Part shown: positions 54,004 through 63,708 of the stretch, piece after piece
Position numbering within the stretch: the stretch's first letter is position 1
How the letters are laid out: every line of letters starts with the position of its first letter
Source: Streptomyces durmitorensis
GTDB lineage: Bacteria > Actinomycetota > Actinomycetes > Streptomycetales > Streptomycetaceae
Length of the DNA stretch: 64,000 nt
Direction: 5' to 3'
Assembly: GCF_023498005.1 (NCBI RefSeq)
Contig: NZ_CP097289.1
Coordinates: 6,882,001-6,946,000, forward strand
Made by a program: the position numbers and the translations under genes
Notes under the pieces: model-generated
The model's database searches: none
Told to the model about the DNA's origin: nothing
Seen by the model: only the letters and a program-made list of their open reading frames with translations

Positions 54004-55290
54004 ATGCCCAGCGAATTCTTCATCCCGGACCCGGAGGGTCAAGTCCCCACCGTCGAGGGCTACTTCGGCGCGTTCGGCGGCAAATTCATCCCGGAGGCCC
54101 TCGTCGCCGCCGTGGACGAGGTCGCCGTCGAGTACGACAAGGCCAAGAGCGACCCCGAGTTCGCCCGCGAGCTCGACGACCTCCTGGTCAACTACACCGG
54201 CCGCCCCAGCAGCCTCACCGAAGTGCCCCGGTTCGCCGAGCACGCCGGTGGCGCACGGGTCTTCCTCAAGCGCGAGGACCTGAACCACACCGGCTCGCAC
54301 AAGATCAACAACGTGCTCGGCCAGGCCCTGCTCACCAAGCGCATGGGCAAGACCCGCGTCATCGCGGAGACCGGTGCCGGTCAGCACGGCGTCGCCACCG
54401 CCACCGCCTGCGCGCTCTTCGGCCTCGAATGCACCATCTACATGGGCGAGATCGACACCGAGCGCCAGGCCCTGAACGTGGCCCGCATGCGCATGCTCGG
54501 CGCCGAGGTCATCGCCGTGAAGTCCGGCAGCAGGACCCTGAAGGACGCCATCAACGAGGCGTTCCGCGACTGGGTCGCCAACGTGGACCGCACGCACTAC
54601 CTCTTCGGGACCGTGGCGGGCCCGCACCCCTTCCCGGCCATGGTGCGCGACTTCCACCGCGTCATCGGGGTCGAGGCAAGGCGCCAGATCCTGGAGCGCG
54701 CGGGACGTCTTCCCGACGCCGCCGTCGCCTGTGTGGGCGGTGGCTCGAACGCCATCGGCCTCTTCCACGCCTTCATCCCGGACGCAGGCGTCCGGCTCAT
54801 CGGGTGCGAGCCCGCGGGCCACGGCATCGAGACCGGCGAGCACGCGGCCACGCTGACCGCCGGTGAGCCGGGGATCCTGCACGGCTCGCGGTCGTACGTC
54901 CTCCAGGACGAGGAAGGGCAGATCACCGAGCCCTACTCGATCTCCGCCGGACTCGACTACCCGGGCATCGGCCCCGAGCACGCCTACCTCAAGGACAGCG
55001 GCCGCGGCGAGTACCGCGCGGTCACCGACGACGCGGCGATGCAGGCCCTGCGCCTCCTGTCGCGCACCGAGGGCATCATCCCGGCCATCGAGAGCGCCCA
55101 CGCGCTCGCCGGGGCGATCGAGGTCGGCAAGGAGCTGGGCAAGGACGGGCTGATCATCATCAACCTGTCCGGGCGCGGCGACAAGGACATGGACACGGCC
55201 GCCCGCTACTTCGGCCTGTACGACACGGACGCCGCCGTCGAGGCGGACGCGGGCACCGGTGCCGCGGAGATCGAGGGGGACGCCAAGTGA
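54004..55290 (+). CDS. trpB: Tryptophan synthase beta subunit
   Basis: TrpB condenses indole with L-serine. The 428-aa PLP enzyme has the PLP lysine in HTGSHKINN, the substrate loop [12 protein letters not shown], the phosphate site [10 protein letters not shown], and [12 protein letters not shown] near the end. ATG 54004 follows GTGAGGTAGAGGC. The stop overlaps the trpA GTG. The C-terminal tail is Asp/Ala-rich and dispensable-looking. Confidence 0.97.
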   Translation: MPSEFFIPDPEGQVPTVEGYFGAFGGKFIPEALVAAVDEVAVEYDKAKSDPEFARELDDLLVNYTGRPSSLTEVPRFAEHAGGARVFLKREDLNHTGSHKINNVLGQALLTKRMGKTRVIAETGAGQHGVATATACALFGLECTIYMGEIDTERQALNVARMRMLGAEVIAVKSGSRTLKDAINEAFRDWVANVDRTHYLFGTVAGPHPFPAMVRDFHRVIGVEARRQILERAGRLPDAAVACVGGGSNAIGLFHAFIPDAGVRLIGCEPAGHGIETGEHAATLTAGEPGILHGSRSYVLQDEEGQITEPYSISAGLDYPGIGPEHAYLKDSGRGEYRAVTDDAAMQALRLLSRTEGIIPAIESAHALAGAIEVGKELGKDGLIIINLSGRGDKDMDTAARYFGLYDTDAAVEADAGTGAAEIEGDAK

Positions 55291-56102
55291 GCGGCAACAT
55301 CCAGCTGTTGGACGAGACCCTCGCCGCGGCCAGGTCCGAGGGCCGGTCCGCCCTCATCGCCTACCTCCCGGCCGGGTTCCCGACCGTGGACGGCGGCATC
55401 GCGGCCGTCAAGGCCGTCTTCGAGGGCGGCGCCGACGTCGTGGAGGTCGGTCTGCCGCACAGCGACCCCGTCCTCGACGGCCCCGTCATCCAGACCGCCG
55501 ACGACATCGCGCTCAAGGCGGGCCTGAAGATCGCCGACGTGATGCGCACGGTGCGCGAGGCCTTTGAGGCGACCGGCAAGCCGGTGCTCGTCATGACGTA
55601 CTGGAATCCGATCGACCGCTACGGCGTCGAGCGCTTCACCGCCGAGCTCGCCGAGGCGGGCGGCGCCGGGTGCATCCTGCCCGACCTGCCCGTCCAGGAG
55701 TCGGCGCTCTGGAGGGAGCACGCCGAGAAGCACGGCCTCGCGACGGTCTTCGTCGTCGCGCCGAGCAGCAAGGACGAGCGGCTCGCCACGATCACGGCGG
55801 CCGGTTCCGGCTTCGTGTACGCGGCCTCGCTGATGGGCGTCACGGGCACCCGCGCGTCCGTCGGCGAGCAGGCGCAGGAGCTGGTCCGGCGCACCAAGGC
55901 CACCACCGACCTGCCGGTCTGTGTCGGCCTCGGCGTCTCGAACGCCAGCCAGGCCGCCGAGGTCGCGGGCTTCGCCGACGGTGTGATCGTCGGCTCCGCC
56001 TTCGTCCAGCGGATGCTGGACGCCGAGGACGAGGCCGCGGGCCTCGTCGCCGTCCGTGAACTCGCGGGTGCTCTCGCCAAGGGAGTTCGCGGCACCGCGT
56101 AA
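55287..56102 (+). CDS. trpA: Tryptophan synthase alpha subunit
   Basis: TrpA cleaves indole-3-glycerol phosphate and channels indole to TrpB. The 271-aa TIM barrel has [33 protein letters not shown] with the catalytic Glu and Asp, [24 protein letters not shown] and [16 protein letters not shown] 55287 overlaps the trpB stop as GTGA, so synthesis of the two subunits is coupled. Confidence 0.97.
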   Translation: MSGNIQLLDETLAAARSEGRSALIAYLPAGFPTVDGGIAAVKAVFEGGADVVEVGLPHSDPVLDGPVIQTADDIALKAGLKIADVMRTVREAFEATGKPVLVMTYWNPIDRYGVERFTAELAEAGGAGCILPDLPVQESALWREHAEKHGLATVFVVAPSSKDERLATITAAGSGFVYAASLMGVTGTRASVGEQAQELVRRTKATTDLPVCVGLGVSNASQAAEVAGFADGVIVGSAFVQRMLDAEDEAAGLVAVRELAGALAKGVRGTA

Positions 56103-56122
56103 CTCGTATGGGTGGACCTGGG

Positions 56123-56151
56123 ACCGGGGAGGCTGCTCGTGCCTCCCCGGT
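56123..56151 (+). terminator. Terminator of the trpCMBA operon
   Basis: An 11-bp perfect stem (56123-56133 with 56141-56151) encloses a 7-nt loop, 20 nt after the trpA stop. The U-tract is weak (TCGTT). It ends just upstream of the DsbA-like gene. Confidence 0.65.
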
Positions 56152-56164
56152 TCGTTGGCGGGGT

Positions 56165-56941
56165 GTGAGCGAGAAGAACCGTGAGGGAAAGCGCGCGGCC
56201 CGCGACCGGCTGGCGGAAGAGCGAGAGCGGCAGAAGTCGCGGGACAAGCAGCGCAGGGTGTTGATCGTGAGTGCCGCCGTCGTGGGCGTGCTCGCGCTCG
56301 CCGCCGTGGCCGGTCTGGTCGCTGCCAACTCGGGTGACGACAAGGAGACTTCGGGCCCCTTGTCCGCCCCCAAGGGAGCGAGCGGCGAGGATCAGCTCGC
56401 GATCCCCGTGGGCAAGGAGAGCGCCAAGTCCACCCTCACCATCTGGGAGGACTTCCGCTGCCCCGCCTGCAAGCAGTTCGAGGACACGTATCGCAAGACG
56501 ATCCACGAGCTCACCGACAAGGGCCAGCTCAAGGTCGAGTATCACCTGGCCACGATCATCGACGGGAACATGGGCGGCAGCGGCTCCCTGCGCGCGGCCA
56601 ACGCGGCGGCGTGCGCCCAGGACGCCGGGAAGTTCACTCCGTACCACGACGTGCTGTTCACGAACCAGCCCCCGGAGACGGACGACGCGTTCAGCAAGAA
56701 CAGCAAGCTGATCGAGCTCGCGGGCGGGGTGGACGGCCTCGTCACCGACACCTTCAAGAAGTGCGTGGACGACGGCAAGCACGACAGCTGGGCCGACAAG
56801 TCGAACAAGGCGTTCCAGGAAGCGGGCCTGCAGGGCACGCCGAGCGTGCTGCTCGACGGCAAGAACATCTTCGGTGACCAGAAGAATCCGCTGACCCCGG
56901 CGAAGCTGAAGGCGAAGGTGGAGGAAGCCAACAAGGGCTAG
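56165..56941 (+). CDS. Second membrane-anchored DsbA-family protein
   Basis: This 258-aa protein has a charged cytoplasmic N-terminus, one membrane helix (about 32-54) and an external thioredoxin fold with the active site CPAC (Cys99, Cys102). The cis-Pro loop is QGTPSVLLDGKNIFG, and NAAACAQDAGKF adds a further Cys. GTG 56165 is chosen from the conserved MSEKN start; the Shine-Dalgarno is weak. It is paralogous to the CPVC protein at 23696 and lies directly upstream of lgt. Confidence 0.88.
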   Translation: MSEKNREGKRAARDRLAEERERQKSRDKQRRVLIVSAAVVGVLALAAVAGLVAANSGDDKETSGPLSAPKGASGEDQLAIPVGKESAKSTLTIWEDFRCPACKQFEDTYRKTIHELTDKGQLKVEYHLATIIDGNMGGSGSLRAANAAACAQDAGKFTPYHDVLFTNQPPETDDAFSKNSKLIELAGGVDGLVTDTFKKCVDDGKHDSWADKSNKAFQEAGLQGTPSVLLDGKNIFGDQKNPLTPAKLKAKVEEANKG

Positions 56942-57074
56942 CCGCGCCTCGGAGCGGGTCTCTCCGGGGCCTGTGCCGGGCCTGGCGCGAGCGTCTGTAA
57001 TGAGCCCCTGTTATGGAGACGTAGCCGGGCTGGTTGCCTTGGGCACCGCCCGGCACGGTAGCGTCGGACCTGCC

Positions 57075-58052
57075 ATGGACCTTGCCTTCATTCCCAGCCC
57101 GTCGCGCGGTGTGGTCGAACTCGGACCCATTCCGCTGCGCGGCTACGCGTTCTGCATCATCATCGGCGTCTTCGTCGCCGTCTGGCTCGGCAACAAGCGG
57201 TGGATCGCTCGCGGAGGCCGCCCAGGCACCGTGGCCGACATCTCCGTCTGGGCCGTGCCGTTCGGCCTCGTCGGCGGGCGTCTCTACCACGTGATCACGG
57301 ATTACCAGCTGTACTTCAGCGAGGGCCGTGACTGGGTGGACGCCTTCAAGATCTGGGAGGGTGGCCTCGGTATCTGGGGCGCGATCGCGTTCGGCGCGGT
57401 CGGCGCCTGGATCGGCTGTCGCCGGCGCGGCATCCCGCTGCCGGCCTGGGCCGACGCCCTCGCCCCCGGCATCGCCTTCGCCCAGGCGATCGGCCGCTGG
57501 GGCAACTGGTTCAACCAGGAGCTGTACGGCAAGGCCACGGACCTGCCGTGGGCTCTGAAGATCACGTCGGCGGAGGACGGCCGGGTTCCCGGCACGTACC
57601 ACCCGACGTTCCTCTACGAGTCGCTGTGGTGCATCGGCGTCGGCTTCCTGGTCATCTGGGCCGACCGCCGCTTCAAGCTGGGACACGGCCGGGCGTTCGC
57701 GCTGTACGTCGCGTCGTACTGCGCGGGCCGCGGCTGGATCGAGTACATGCGGGTCGACGACGCGCACCACGTCCTCGGTCTGCGGCTCAACGTATGGACC
57801 GCCATCGGCGTGTTCATCCTCGCCGTCGTGTACTTCGTGCTCTCCGCGCGGTCCCGCCCCGGGCGCGAGGAGATCGTCGAGCCCGTGCCTGCCGGTGAGG
57901 AAGCCGCGGAGGGCGACGACGCGAAGCCGTCCCTGGACAAGGACAAGGCCAAGGACAAGACCGACGACGCCGAAGCCTCTCCGGACACAGGGGACAAGGG
58001 CGAGGCCAAGGACAAGGACAAGGACGGAGCCGAGTCCGCCAAGAAGGGCTGA
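57075..58052 (+). CDS. lgt: Prolipoprotein diacylglyceryl transferase
   Basis: Lgt transfers diacylglycerol from phosphatidylglycerol to the lipobox Cys, the step before LspA. The 325-aa protein has about seven helices and the Lgt signature GRWGNWFNQELYG, the essential HPTFLYES motif and an Arg-rich exit. ATG 57075 has TAGCGT 12 nt upstream and little Shine-Dalgarno. A Lys/Asp/Glu-rich tail of about 60 residues (KDKAKDKTDD) follows the last helix, as is common in actinobacterial Lgt. Confidence 0.96.
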   Translation: MDLAFIPSPSRGVVELGPIPLRGYAFCIIIGVFVAVWLGNKRWIARGGRPGTVADISVWAVPFGLVGGRLYHVITDYQLYFSEGRDWVDAFKIWEGGLGIWGAIAFGAVGAWIGCRRRGIPLPAWADALAPGIAFAQAIGRWGNWFNQELYGKATDLPWALKITSAEDGRVPGTYHPTFLYESLWCIGVGFLVIWADRRFKLGHGRAFALYVASYCAGRGWIEYMRVDDAHHVLGLRLNVWTAIGVFILAVVYFVLSARSRPGREEIVEPVPAGEEAAEGDDAKPSLDKDKAKDKTDDAEASPDTGDKGEAKDKDKDGAESAKKG

Positions 58053-58075
58053 CGCGCTCCCCGCCCAGTACGTCG

Positions 58076-58110
58076 ATGGGGCTGCCGGATCACCGATCCG
58101 GCGGCCCCAT
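58076..58110. terminator. Bidirectional terminator, lgt / CitE-like operon
   Basis: ATGGGGC plus GCCGGATC (58076-58091) pairs with GATCCGGC and GCCCCAT (58095-58110) around a 3-nt loop, with one unpaired base in each arm. It lies between the convergent lgt and CitE-like genes and serves both. Confidence 0.85.
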
Positions 58111-58129
58111 CGCCATGAACCACGCATCG

Positions 58130-58963
58130 CTAGGGGCGCCGCCGCGCGAGCTCCAGAACCCGCTGCGCCCCCTCCACCACGGCCTTGTCCACGAAGGTGC
58201 CGTCCGGGAGCGCCAGGGCGCCCGACTCCGTCGTGGACGCCTTGACGATCCGCTCGGCGTGGTCGATCTCCTCCATGGTGGGGAGGTAGGCGCGTTCGAT
58301 GGCGGGGAGCTGACGGGGGTGGATCGCGGCGCGGCCCAGGAAGCCCAGGGAACGGCCGTGCGCGCAGGATGCCGTCAGGCCCGCGATGTCACGGATGTCG
58401 GCGTAGACCGACTGCGCGGGCGGTGCCAGGCCCGCCGCCCGTGCGGCCACCACCACGCGCGCGCGAGGCCAGTCGAGGCCCGCCTCGTCACGTACTCCCA
58501 GGTCCGAGCGGAGATCCGCCTCGCCGATGGAGAGCCCGTGCAGGGCCGGGTGCGCGGTGGCGATGGCGAAGGCGTGCTCCAGGCCCACGGCCGATTCGAT
58601 CAGGGCGTGCAGGGCGGGGGCGCCGCCGTCCGCGGGGGCCGAGCGCTCCGCGACGCGGACGACGTCGGCGGGGCAGGTCACCTTCGGCAGCCGCAGACCG
58701 GAGACCCCGGGCAGGTGCGCGATCGCCCGGAGGTCGGCATCGGCCAGGGGCCCGTCCAGGGCGTTCACGCGGACGTGGACCGGGACGGCGTGGGTGTCGG
58801 CGAGCAGTTCGGCCGTCGCCGCTCGCGCGTACTCCTTGCGGTCGGGGCCGACCGCGTCCTCCAGGTCGACGATGACGACGTCGGCGCCCGCGAGCAGCGC
58901 CTTCGCGACGACGGACGGCCGGTCTCCGGGCGCGTAGAGCCAGGTCAGAGGTGTGTCCTTCAT
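58130..58963 (-). CDS. HpcH/HpaI aldolase / CitE-like CoA ester lyase
   Basis: This 277-aa TIM-barrel protein has TWLYAPGDRPSVVAKAL at the start, the metal-site acid in VIVDLEDAVGPDRKEYAR, a mid-chain HALIESAVGLEHAFAIA and GEADLRSDLG. It belongs to the citrate lyase beta / malyl-CoA lyase / citramalyl-CoA lyase group, which cleaves or forms 3-hydroxyacyl-CoA thioesters. ATG 58963 overlaps the CoA-transferase stop (ATGA). Substrate unknown; with the CoA-transferase it could act on a branched dicarboxylic acid. Confidence 0.85.
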   Translation of the reverse strand: MKDTPLTWLYAPGDRPSVVAKALLAGADVVIVDLEDAVGPDRKEYARAATAELLADTHAVPVHVRVNALDGPLADADLRAIAHLPGVSGLRLPKVTCPADVVRVAERSAPADGGAPALHALIESAVGLEHAFAIATAHPALHGLSIGEADLRSDLGVRDEAGLDWPRARVVVAARAAGLAPPAQSVYADIRDIAGLTASCAHGRSLGFLGRAAIHPRQLPAIERAYLPTMEEIDHAERIVKASTTESGALALPDGTFVDKAVVEGAQRVLELARRRP

Positions 58964-60147
58964 AGCGCGCCCGCCTCGCGCAAGCCCGCGATCTCCCCGC
59001 CCGTCAGGCCCAGTTCGGTCAGCACGGCCTCGGTGTCCGCTCCGTGAGGGCGCCCGGCCCAGCTGATCGAGCCCGGGGTCTCGGAGAGGCGGAAGAGGAC
59101 GTTCTGCATGCGCAGCGGGCCGAGCTCCGGGTCGTCGACCGTGGTGACGCTGTCCAGGGCCGCGTACTGGGGGTCGGTCATGACGTCGCGTACGTCCTGG
59201 ATGGGGGCGACCGCCGCCTCCGCCTTCTCGAAGGCCTCGATCACCTCCGCGCGGGTGTGCCGTGCGATCCAGCCGCCGACCGCCCCGTCGAGCACGTCCG
59301 CGTGGGCCGCGCGGTCCGCGCCCGACGCGAACCAGGGCTCGGCGATCAGCTCCGGGCGGCCCACCAGGCGCATCACGCGCTCGGCGATCGACTGGGCGGA
59401 CGTGGAGACGGCGACCCAACTGCCGTCCGCCGTGCGGTAGGTGTTGCGGGGCGCGTTGTTGGTGGAGCGGTTGCCGGTGCGGGGCTGCACGTGGCCCAGC
59501 TGGTCGTACCAGAGCGGCTGCGGTCCGAGGACCGTGAGGATCGGCTCGATGATCGCCATGTCCACCACCTGGCCCTTGCCCGTTCGGTCGCGGGCCGCGA
59601 GCGCCGTCATCACCGCGTACGCCGTGGCGAGACCCGCGATCGAGTCGGCGAGGCCGAAGGGCGGCAGGGTCGGCGGCCCGTCCGGCTCGCCGGTGATCGC
59701 GGCGAATCCGCTCATCGCCTCGGCGAGCGTGCCGAAGCCGGGGCGGCGGGAGTACGGGCCGAACTGCCCGAAGCCCGTGACGCGGGTCAGGACGAGGCGG
59801 GGGTTCGCCGTGCTCAGCTCCTCCCAGCCCAGGTCCCACTTCTCCAGGGTCCCCGGGCGGAAGTTCTCGACGATCACATCCGCGGTGGCGGCCAGGCGCA
59901 GGAGGGTCTCGCGGCCGCCCGGTGCGGAGAGGTCGAGCGTCATCGTGCGCTTGTTCCGGCCCAGGAGCTTCCACCACAGGCCGACGCCGTCCTTCGACGG
60001 GCCGTGTCCGCGGGACGGGTCGGGTTTGCGCGGGTGCTCGATCTTGATGACCTCCGCGCCGAAGTCGCCGAGCATCGTGGCGGCGAGCGGGCCCGCGAAG
60101 AGTGTCGCCAGGTCGAGGACGCGGAGGCCGTCGAGAGGTGGGGTCAT
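58960..60147 (-). CDS. CaiB/BaiF-family CoA-transferase
   Basis: This 395-aa class III CoA-transferase has LDLATLFAGPLAATMLGDFGAEVIKIEHP near the start, VENFRPGTLEKWGL-like (VENFRPGTLEKWDL), and the catalytic Asp in the VVDMAIIEPI region. It moves CoA between organic acids. I start it at ATG 60147. It overlaps the ribokinase-like gene upstream and the CitE-like gene downstream as ATGA, so all three are translationally coupled. The acid substrate is unknown. Confidence 0.88.
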   Translation of the reverse strand: MTPPLDGLRVLDLATLFAGPLAATMLGDFGAEVIKIEHPRKPDPSRGHGPSKDGVGLWWKLLGRNKRTMTLDLSAPGGRETLLRLAATADVIVENFRPGTLEKWDLGWEELSTANPRLVLTRVTGFGQFGPYSRRPGFGTLAEAMSGFAAITGEPDGPPTLPPFGLADSIAGLATAYAVMTALAARDRTGKGQVVDMAIIEPILTVLGPQPLWYDQLGHVQPRTGNRSTNNAPRNTYRTADGSWVAVSTSAQSIAERVMRLVGRPELIAEPWFASGADRAAHADVLDGAVGGWIARHTRAEVIEAFEKAEAAVAPIQDVRDVMTDPQYAALDSVTTVDDPELGPLRMQNVLFRLSETPGSISWAGRPHGADTEAVLTELGLTGGEIAGLREAGAL

Positions 60148-61052
60148 GACGCGCCGCCGTTCGTCTGGGTGTCGATCTCGGAGCGGTACGGCATGGACGC
60201 CGAGGCCCCCGGGCGCTGGACGGAGAGCGCGGCCGCCGACGACGCCCACGCGAGCGCCTCCGGCACGGAGCCGCCCTCGGCAAGGGCCACCGCGAGGGTG
60301 CCGACGAACGTGTCGCCCGCGCCGGTCGTGTCCACGGCGGTGACGTGCGGGGCCTCCACCATGACCGGCTCCGCGCCACGGGCCGCGTACAGGCTGCCGC
60401 GCGCGCCGAGCGTGACGACGACTTCGGGGACCTGGGAGAGCAGCGACCGGGCGGCGGACCGCGGGTCGGTCAGGCCGGTGAGGGTGGCCGCCTCGTGCTC
60501 GTTCGGGACCAACAGGTCGGTGGCGGCGAGGAGTTCGGGAGGCAGGGGTTGGGCGGGTGCCGGGGTGAGGATGGTGCGCACGCCGTGCCTGCGGGCGGCC
60601 TGCGCGGCGGCGAGCACCCCCTCCACGGGGATCTCCAGCTGGAGCAGGAGGGTGTCGGCGGAGGTGATCAGGCCCTCGTCACCGGGGGCGAGCGCGGTGA
60701 GCGTGGCGTTGGCGCCGGGGATGACGACGATGGCGTTGCCTCCCTCGTCGTCGACCACGATGTGCGCGGTGCCGGTGGCCGCGGTGTCGACCGTGCGCAG
60801 CAGGTCGGTGTCGACTCCGGAGTGGTCGAGCGCGGTGCGCAGCTGGGTGCCGAAGGCGTCGGCGCCGACCGCGCCGATCATCGACACGGCGTCGGCGCCC
60901 GCGCGGGCCGCCGCGACGGCCTGGTTGGCGCCCTTGCCGCCGGGGAGCGTACGGAACTCGCGCCCGGTGACGGTCTCTCCGCGCTGCGGTGCCTTGGCGA
61001 CGTACGCGACGAGGTCCATGTTCGTGCTGCCGAGCACGGCGATGTGGGTCAT
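60144..61052 (-). CDS. Ribokinase-like PfkB carbohydrate kinase
   Basis: This 302-aa PfkB-family kinase has the ribokinase N-terminal signature LGSTNMDLVAYV, the sugar-binding GGKGANQAVAAAR loop and the C-terminal DTTGAGDTFVGTLAVAL with the catalytic Asp. Closest by eye to RbsK. ATG 61052; its stop overlaps the CoA-transferase start. Between an ADP-ribosylglycohydrolase and a CoA-transferase, it may phosphorylate ribose or ADP-ribose-derived sugars, but nucleoside substrates are also possible. Confidence 0.88.
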   Translation of the reverse strand: MTHIAVLGSTNMDLVAYVAKAPQRGETVTGREFRTLPGGKGANQAVAAARAGADAVSMIGAVGADAFGTQLRTALDHSGVDTDLLRTVDTAATGTAHIVVDDEGGNAIVVIPGANATLTALAPGDEGLITSADTLLLQLEIPVEGVLAAAQAARRHGVRTILTPAPAQPLPPELLAATDLLVPNEHEAATLTGLTDPRSAARSLLSQVPEVVVTLGARGSLYAARGAEPVMVEAPHVTAVDTTGAGDTFVGTLAVALAEGGSVPEALAWASSAAALSVQRPGASASMPYRSEIDTQTNGGAS

Positions 61053-62524
61053 GGGCGGGGGGTCTCCTGGATCTCCTGGGGCTGCTGGGTCTGCTGGGCG
61101 AGTTCGGTGGTCAGGGCGAGTTCGGTGGTGAGGTCCGCGAGGGTGTCGAAGCCGATGCCGTCGAAGCCGGGGACGGAGCTGGCGAGGCGGTTCTTGAGGG
61201 GGGACGTCCAGCGGTCGGGCAGCGCGTCCGGGTGGCCCGCGAGCAGGCCCGCGATCGAGCCCGCGGTCGCGCCGTTCGAGTCGGTGTCCCAGCCACCGGA
61301 GACCGCGCGGGTGATGGAGCCGGTGAAGTCGCCTTCCGCGTGGGTGAGGGCGGCGGCCAGGAGGGCGGCGTTGGGGATGACGTGTACCCAGTGGTGGTGG
61401 CCGTAGGCGGCGTGCAGCTCGTCGACCACGTGGTCGAAGTCCGCTGTTCTCGTGGCCAGTTGGATGCTGTGGCGTACCGCTCGGGCCAGGCGCGAGTCCG
61501 GTGGGACGACGGTGAGGCCCGTGCGGAGGCAGTGGTGGACGTCTCCGGTGCCTGCCGCCGCCTCGGCGATGGTGGCCGCCGCGAACATCGCTCCGTACAC
61601 GCCGTTGGCGGTGTGCGTGAGGCACGCGTCGCGGTACGCGCTGTCGGCTGCCGCCGTGGGGGCGCCGGGGTGGGTCCAGCCGTGGACGTCGGCGCGGATC
61701 AGGGCGCCGATCCATTCGCGGAAGGGGTTGTGGTGGGTGGCGGTGTGCGGGGGCTCGATGCCGCTTAGGAGGTTGCGGTAGGCGATGCGTTCGGCGGTGA
61801 AGGTGCGGGCCGCGGGGAGCTCGTCCAGCCAGAGCCTTGCCACGTCCGTGGTGGTGAAGTCGCTGCCGTGGCGTTGGAGGAGGCGGAGGTTGAGGAGGGG
61901 GTAGTTGAGGTCGTCGTCCTCGGGCATGCCGTTGATGTTTTCGGCGAGGGAGTTTTGCGCGGAGCGCTTGTTCCAGGGGTGGGCCTCTCGGAGTTCCCTC
62001 GGGACACCTCTTTCCGTGAACCAGGTGCTCAGGGGCCAGTTGCCTGCGGCTTGGGCGAGGCTTCTGATGGCGGTGAGGGGGAGCTTCTCCACTGGTTTGC
62101 CCAGGAGGCAGCCTGCTGCTCTGCCTAGCCAGGCGGCGTGCAGGCGGTGACGTAGGGCTTCTTTTTCCCCGCGGTGGCTCATCAGCGCGCTCCGCGCGCG
62201 GGCGCCCCTTCCCGAAACCGCCTGCCGCGGGGCCTTGTTCTCCGGTGCGGGCCGGTGGGTGGCGTTGTGCCCACCCGTTCCGCCCTGCGGAACGCCTGCC
62301 CACAACGCGGGCGGCTGCGACAGTTCGGTCAGTAGCTCCTCCGCCAAAGCCCGTAGCTGGGGAGCGGGGGGTGTTGGGGACGCGCCTGCTCTGGCTGGGG
62401 CCAGGTGGCCGCCTGCCGTCAGCCAGCGGGACTTGATGGCCTCGACGTCCTTGCCCTCCTCCTCCGCCTGGCGGAGTTCGTGGCCCACCAAGTCCTCCGG
62501 CTGGACCCAGGTGAGGCGGATCAT
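61049..62524 (-). CDS. ADP-ribosylglycohydrolase family protein with N-terminal extension
   Basis: This 491-aa protein has an N-terminal segment (MIRLTWVQPEDLVGHEL), a variable linker (about 71-114), then the DraG-type fold. Metal-site motifs are degenerate in part: GRAAG at the first motif instead of GDAxG, EDDD (202-205) instead of TDDT, but canonical DTDS at 413-416. ATG 62524 overlaps the upstream gene; internal ATG 62182 could start a shorter form. The stop overlaps the ribokinase-like start. An inverted-repeat element lies within the linker. Confidence 0.85.
   Translation of the reverse strand: MIRLTWVQPEDLVGHELRQAEEEGKDVEAIKSRWLTAGGHLAPARAGASPTPPAPQLRALAEELLTELSQPPALWAGVPQGGTGGHNATHRPAPENKAPRQAVSGRGARARSALMSHRGEKEALRHRLHAAWLGRAAGCLLGKPVEKLPLTAIRSLAQAAGNWPLSTWFTERGVPRELREAHPWNKRSAQNSLAENINGMPEDDDLNYPLLNLRLLQRHGSDFTTTDVARLWLDELPAARTFTAERIAYRNLLSGIEPPHTATHHNPFREWIGALIRADVHGWTHPGAPTAAADSAYRDACLTHTANGVYGAMFAAATIAEAAAGTGDVHHCLRTGLTVVPPDSRLARAVRHSIQLATRTADFDHVVDELHAAYGHHHWVHVIPNAALLAAALTHAEGDFTGSITRAVSGGWDTDSNGATAGSIAGLLAGHPDALPDRWTSPLKNRLASSVPGFDGIGFDTLADLTTELALTTELAQQTQQPQEIQETPRP
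62262..62308. repeat. Inverted-repeat element inside the ADP-ribosylglycohydrolase linker
   Basis: GCGTTGTG (62262-62269) pairs with CACAACGC (62301-62308), and inside it CGTTCCGC (62276-62283) pairs with GCGGAACG (62287-62294) over a CCT loop. From memory, similar GTTCCGCCCTGCGGAAC hairpins recur in Streptomyces. It encodes part of the low-complexity linker without breaking the frame. Confidence 0.6.
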
Positions 62525-63708
62525 GGGGTGGCCGTCAGGGTCGCGTAGGCCGACTCGTGGGCGCGGCGGCGCCGTACGTCGCGGGTGAAGATCTCCTGGG
62601 TGACCTCCGTGAGCGTCCTCGCGGGGGCGTGCAGGTCCAGGCGGCTCGCCTCCGCGACCGTCTTCGCCCACTCGGGCGGTGCGCCCGAGCCCAGGGCGCC
62701 CGCGATCGCGCCGCTCATCGTGGCGATGGAGTCGCAGTCGCGGCCGTAGTTGACCGAGCCGAGGACCGTGTGGCGGTAGTCGCCGTCGCCCACCAGGAGC
62801 ATGCCGAGCGCGATCGGGAGTTCCTCGATGGCGTGCAGGCGGGAGGGGCGGCGGGCGCCGAGGGACGGGGCGCGGTAGTCCGTGCCGACCGTGTCGAAGG
62901 GGGTGACCGCGGTGCGGAGGGGAACGAGCGCCGACTCGAAGTCCCGGTGGTGGGCGGCCACTTCGGCCACCGACTCGATCGCGGCCCGCGTTCCGTCCTT
63001 CGCGAGACAGAGCGCGGTGTCGATCACCGAGGTCGGCGTCGCACCCGGCGCGCAGGCCGCCGCCACCGCCGCCGCGAAGACCGCGGCCGCCTCACGTCCG
63101 TACGACGACTGGTGCGCGCCCGCGATGTCGAGGGCCTCGGCGTACGCACCCTCCGGGTTCGCGGCGTTGACCAGGCCGACCGGCGCCATGTACATCGCCG
63201 CACCGCAGTTGACGATGTTGCCGGTGCCCGCCTCGCGCGGGTCGACGTGGCCGTAGTGGATGCGGGCGACGATCCATTTCTCGGCGAGGAAGATCCGGTG
63301 GAGGGGGATCGTCTCCGATTCGAGTTCCGGGATCCAGCGGGGGTTCGTCATGAGGTCGGGGACCAGGTGGTCGGCGACCGCGTAGGCGTCCAAGTGGTCG
63401 CGGACGGCGGCGTACACGCGGATGAGCGCGTGCGTCATCAAGGTGTCGTCGGTGACGTTCCCGTCGCCCTTGTGGTACGGCGCGATGGGGCGGGCGGTGC
63501 GCCATCGGTCGCCGTTCCAGGGGCCGACGATGCCGTGTACGCGACCGCCGTGCCGCTCGACGATCTGCTCGGGGGAGTAGCCCTCGACCGGGCCGCCGAT
63601 TGCGTCGCCGACGGCGGCTCCTACCAGGCAGGCGGTGATGCGCTCGGGGAGGGGCAGGTCGGTGGGAGGCAGTTCAGCGGGGCGCGTCCGGGGCGTTGAT
63701 GGCGTCAT
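62521..63708 (-). CDS. ADP-ribosylglycohydrolase family protein
   Basis: This 395-aa protein has the first DraG-family motif LVGAAVGDAIGGPVEGYS (28-45), the metal motif TDDT (86-89) and a C-terminal GRDCDSIATMSGAIAGALG (DCDS at 324-327, in place of DTDS). It could release ADP-ribose from a protein or small molecule, or cleave a related ribosyl bond. ATG 63708 lies inside the 3' end of the upstream gene (35-bp overlap), and its own stop overlaps the next start. Confidence 0.88.
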   Translation of the reverse strand: MTPSTPRTRPAELPPTDLPLPERITACLVGAAVGDAIGGPVEGYSPEQIVERHGGRVHGIVGPWNGDRWRTARPIAPYHKGDGNVTDDTLMTHALIRVYAAVRDHLDAYAVADHLVPDLMTNPRWIPELESETIPLHRIFLAEKWIVARIHYGHVDPREAGTGNIVNCGAAMYMAPVGLVNAANPEGAYAEALDIAGAHQSSYGREAAAVFAAAVAAACAPGATPTSVIDTALCLAKDGTRAAIESVAEVAAHHRDFESALVPLRTAVTPFDTVGTDYRAPSLGARRPSRLHAIEELPIALGMLLVGDGDYRHTVLGSVNYGRDCDSIATMSGAIAGALGSGAPPEWAKTVAEASRLDLHAPARTLTEVTQEIFTRDVRRRRAHESAYATLTATP

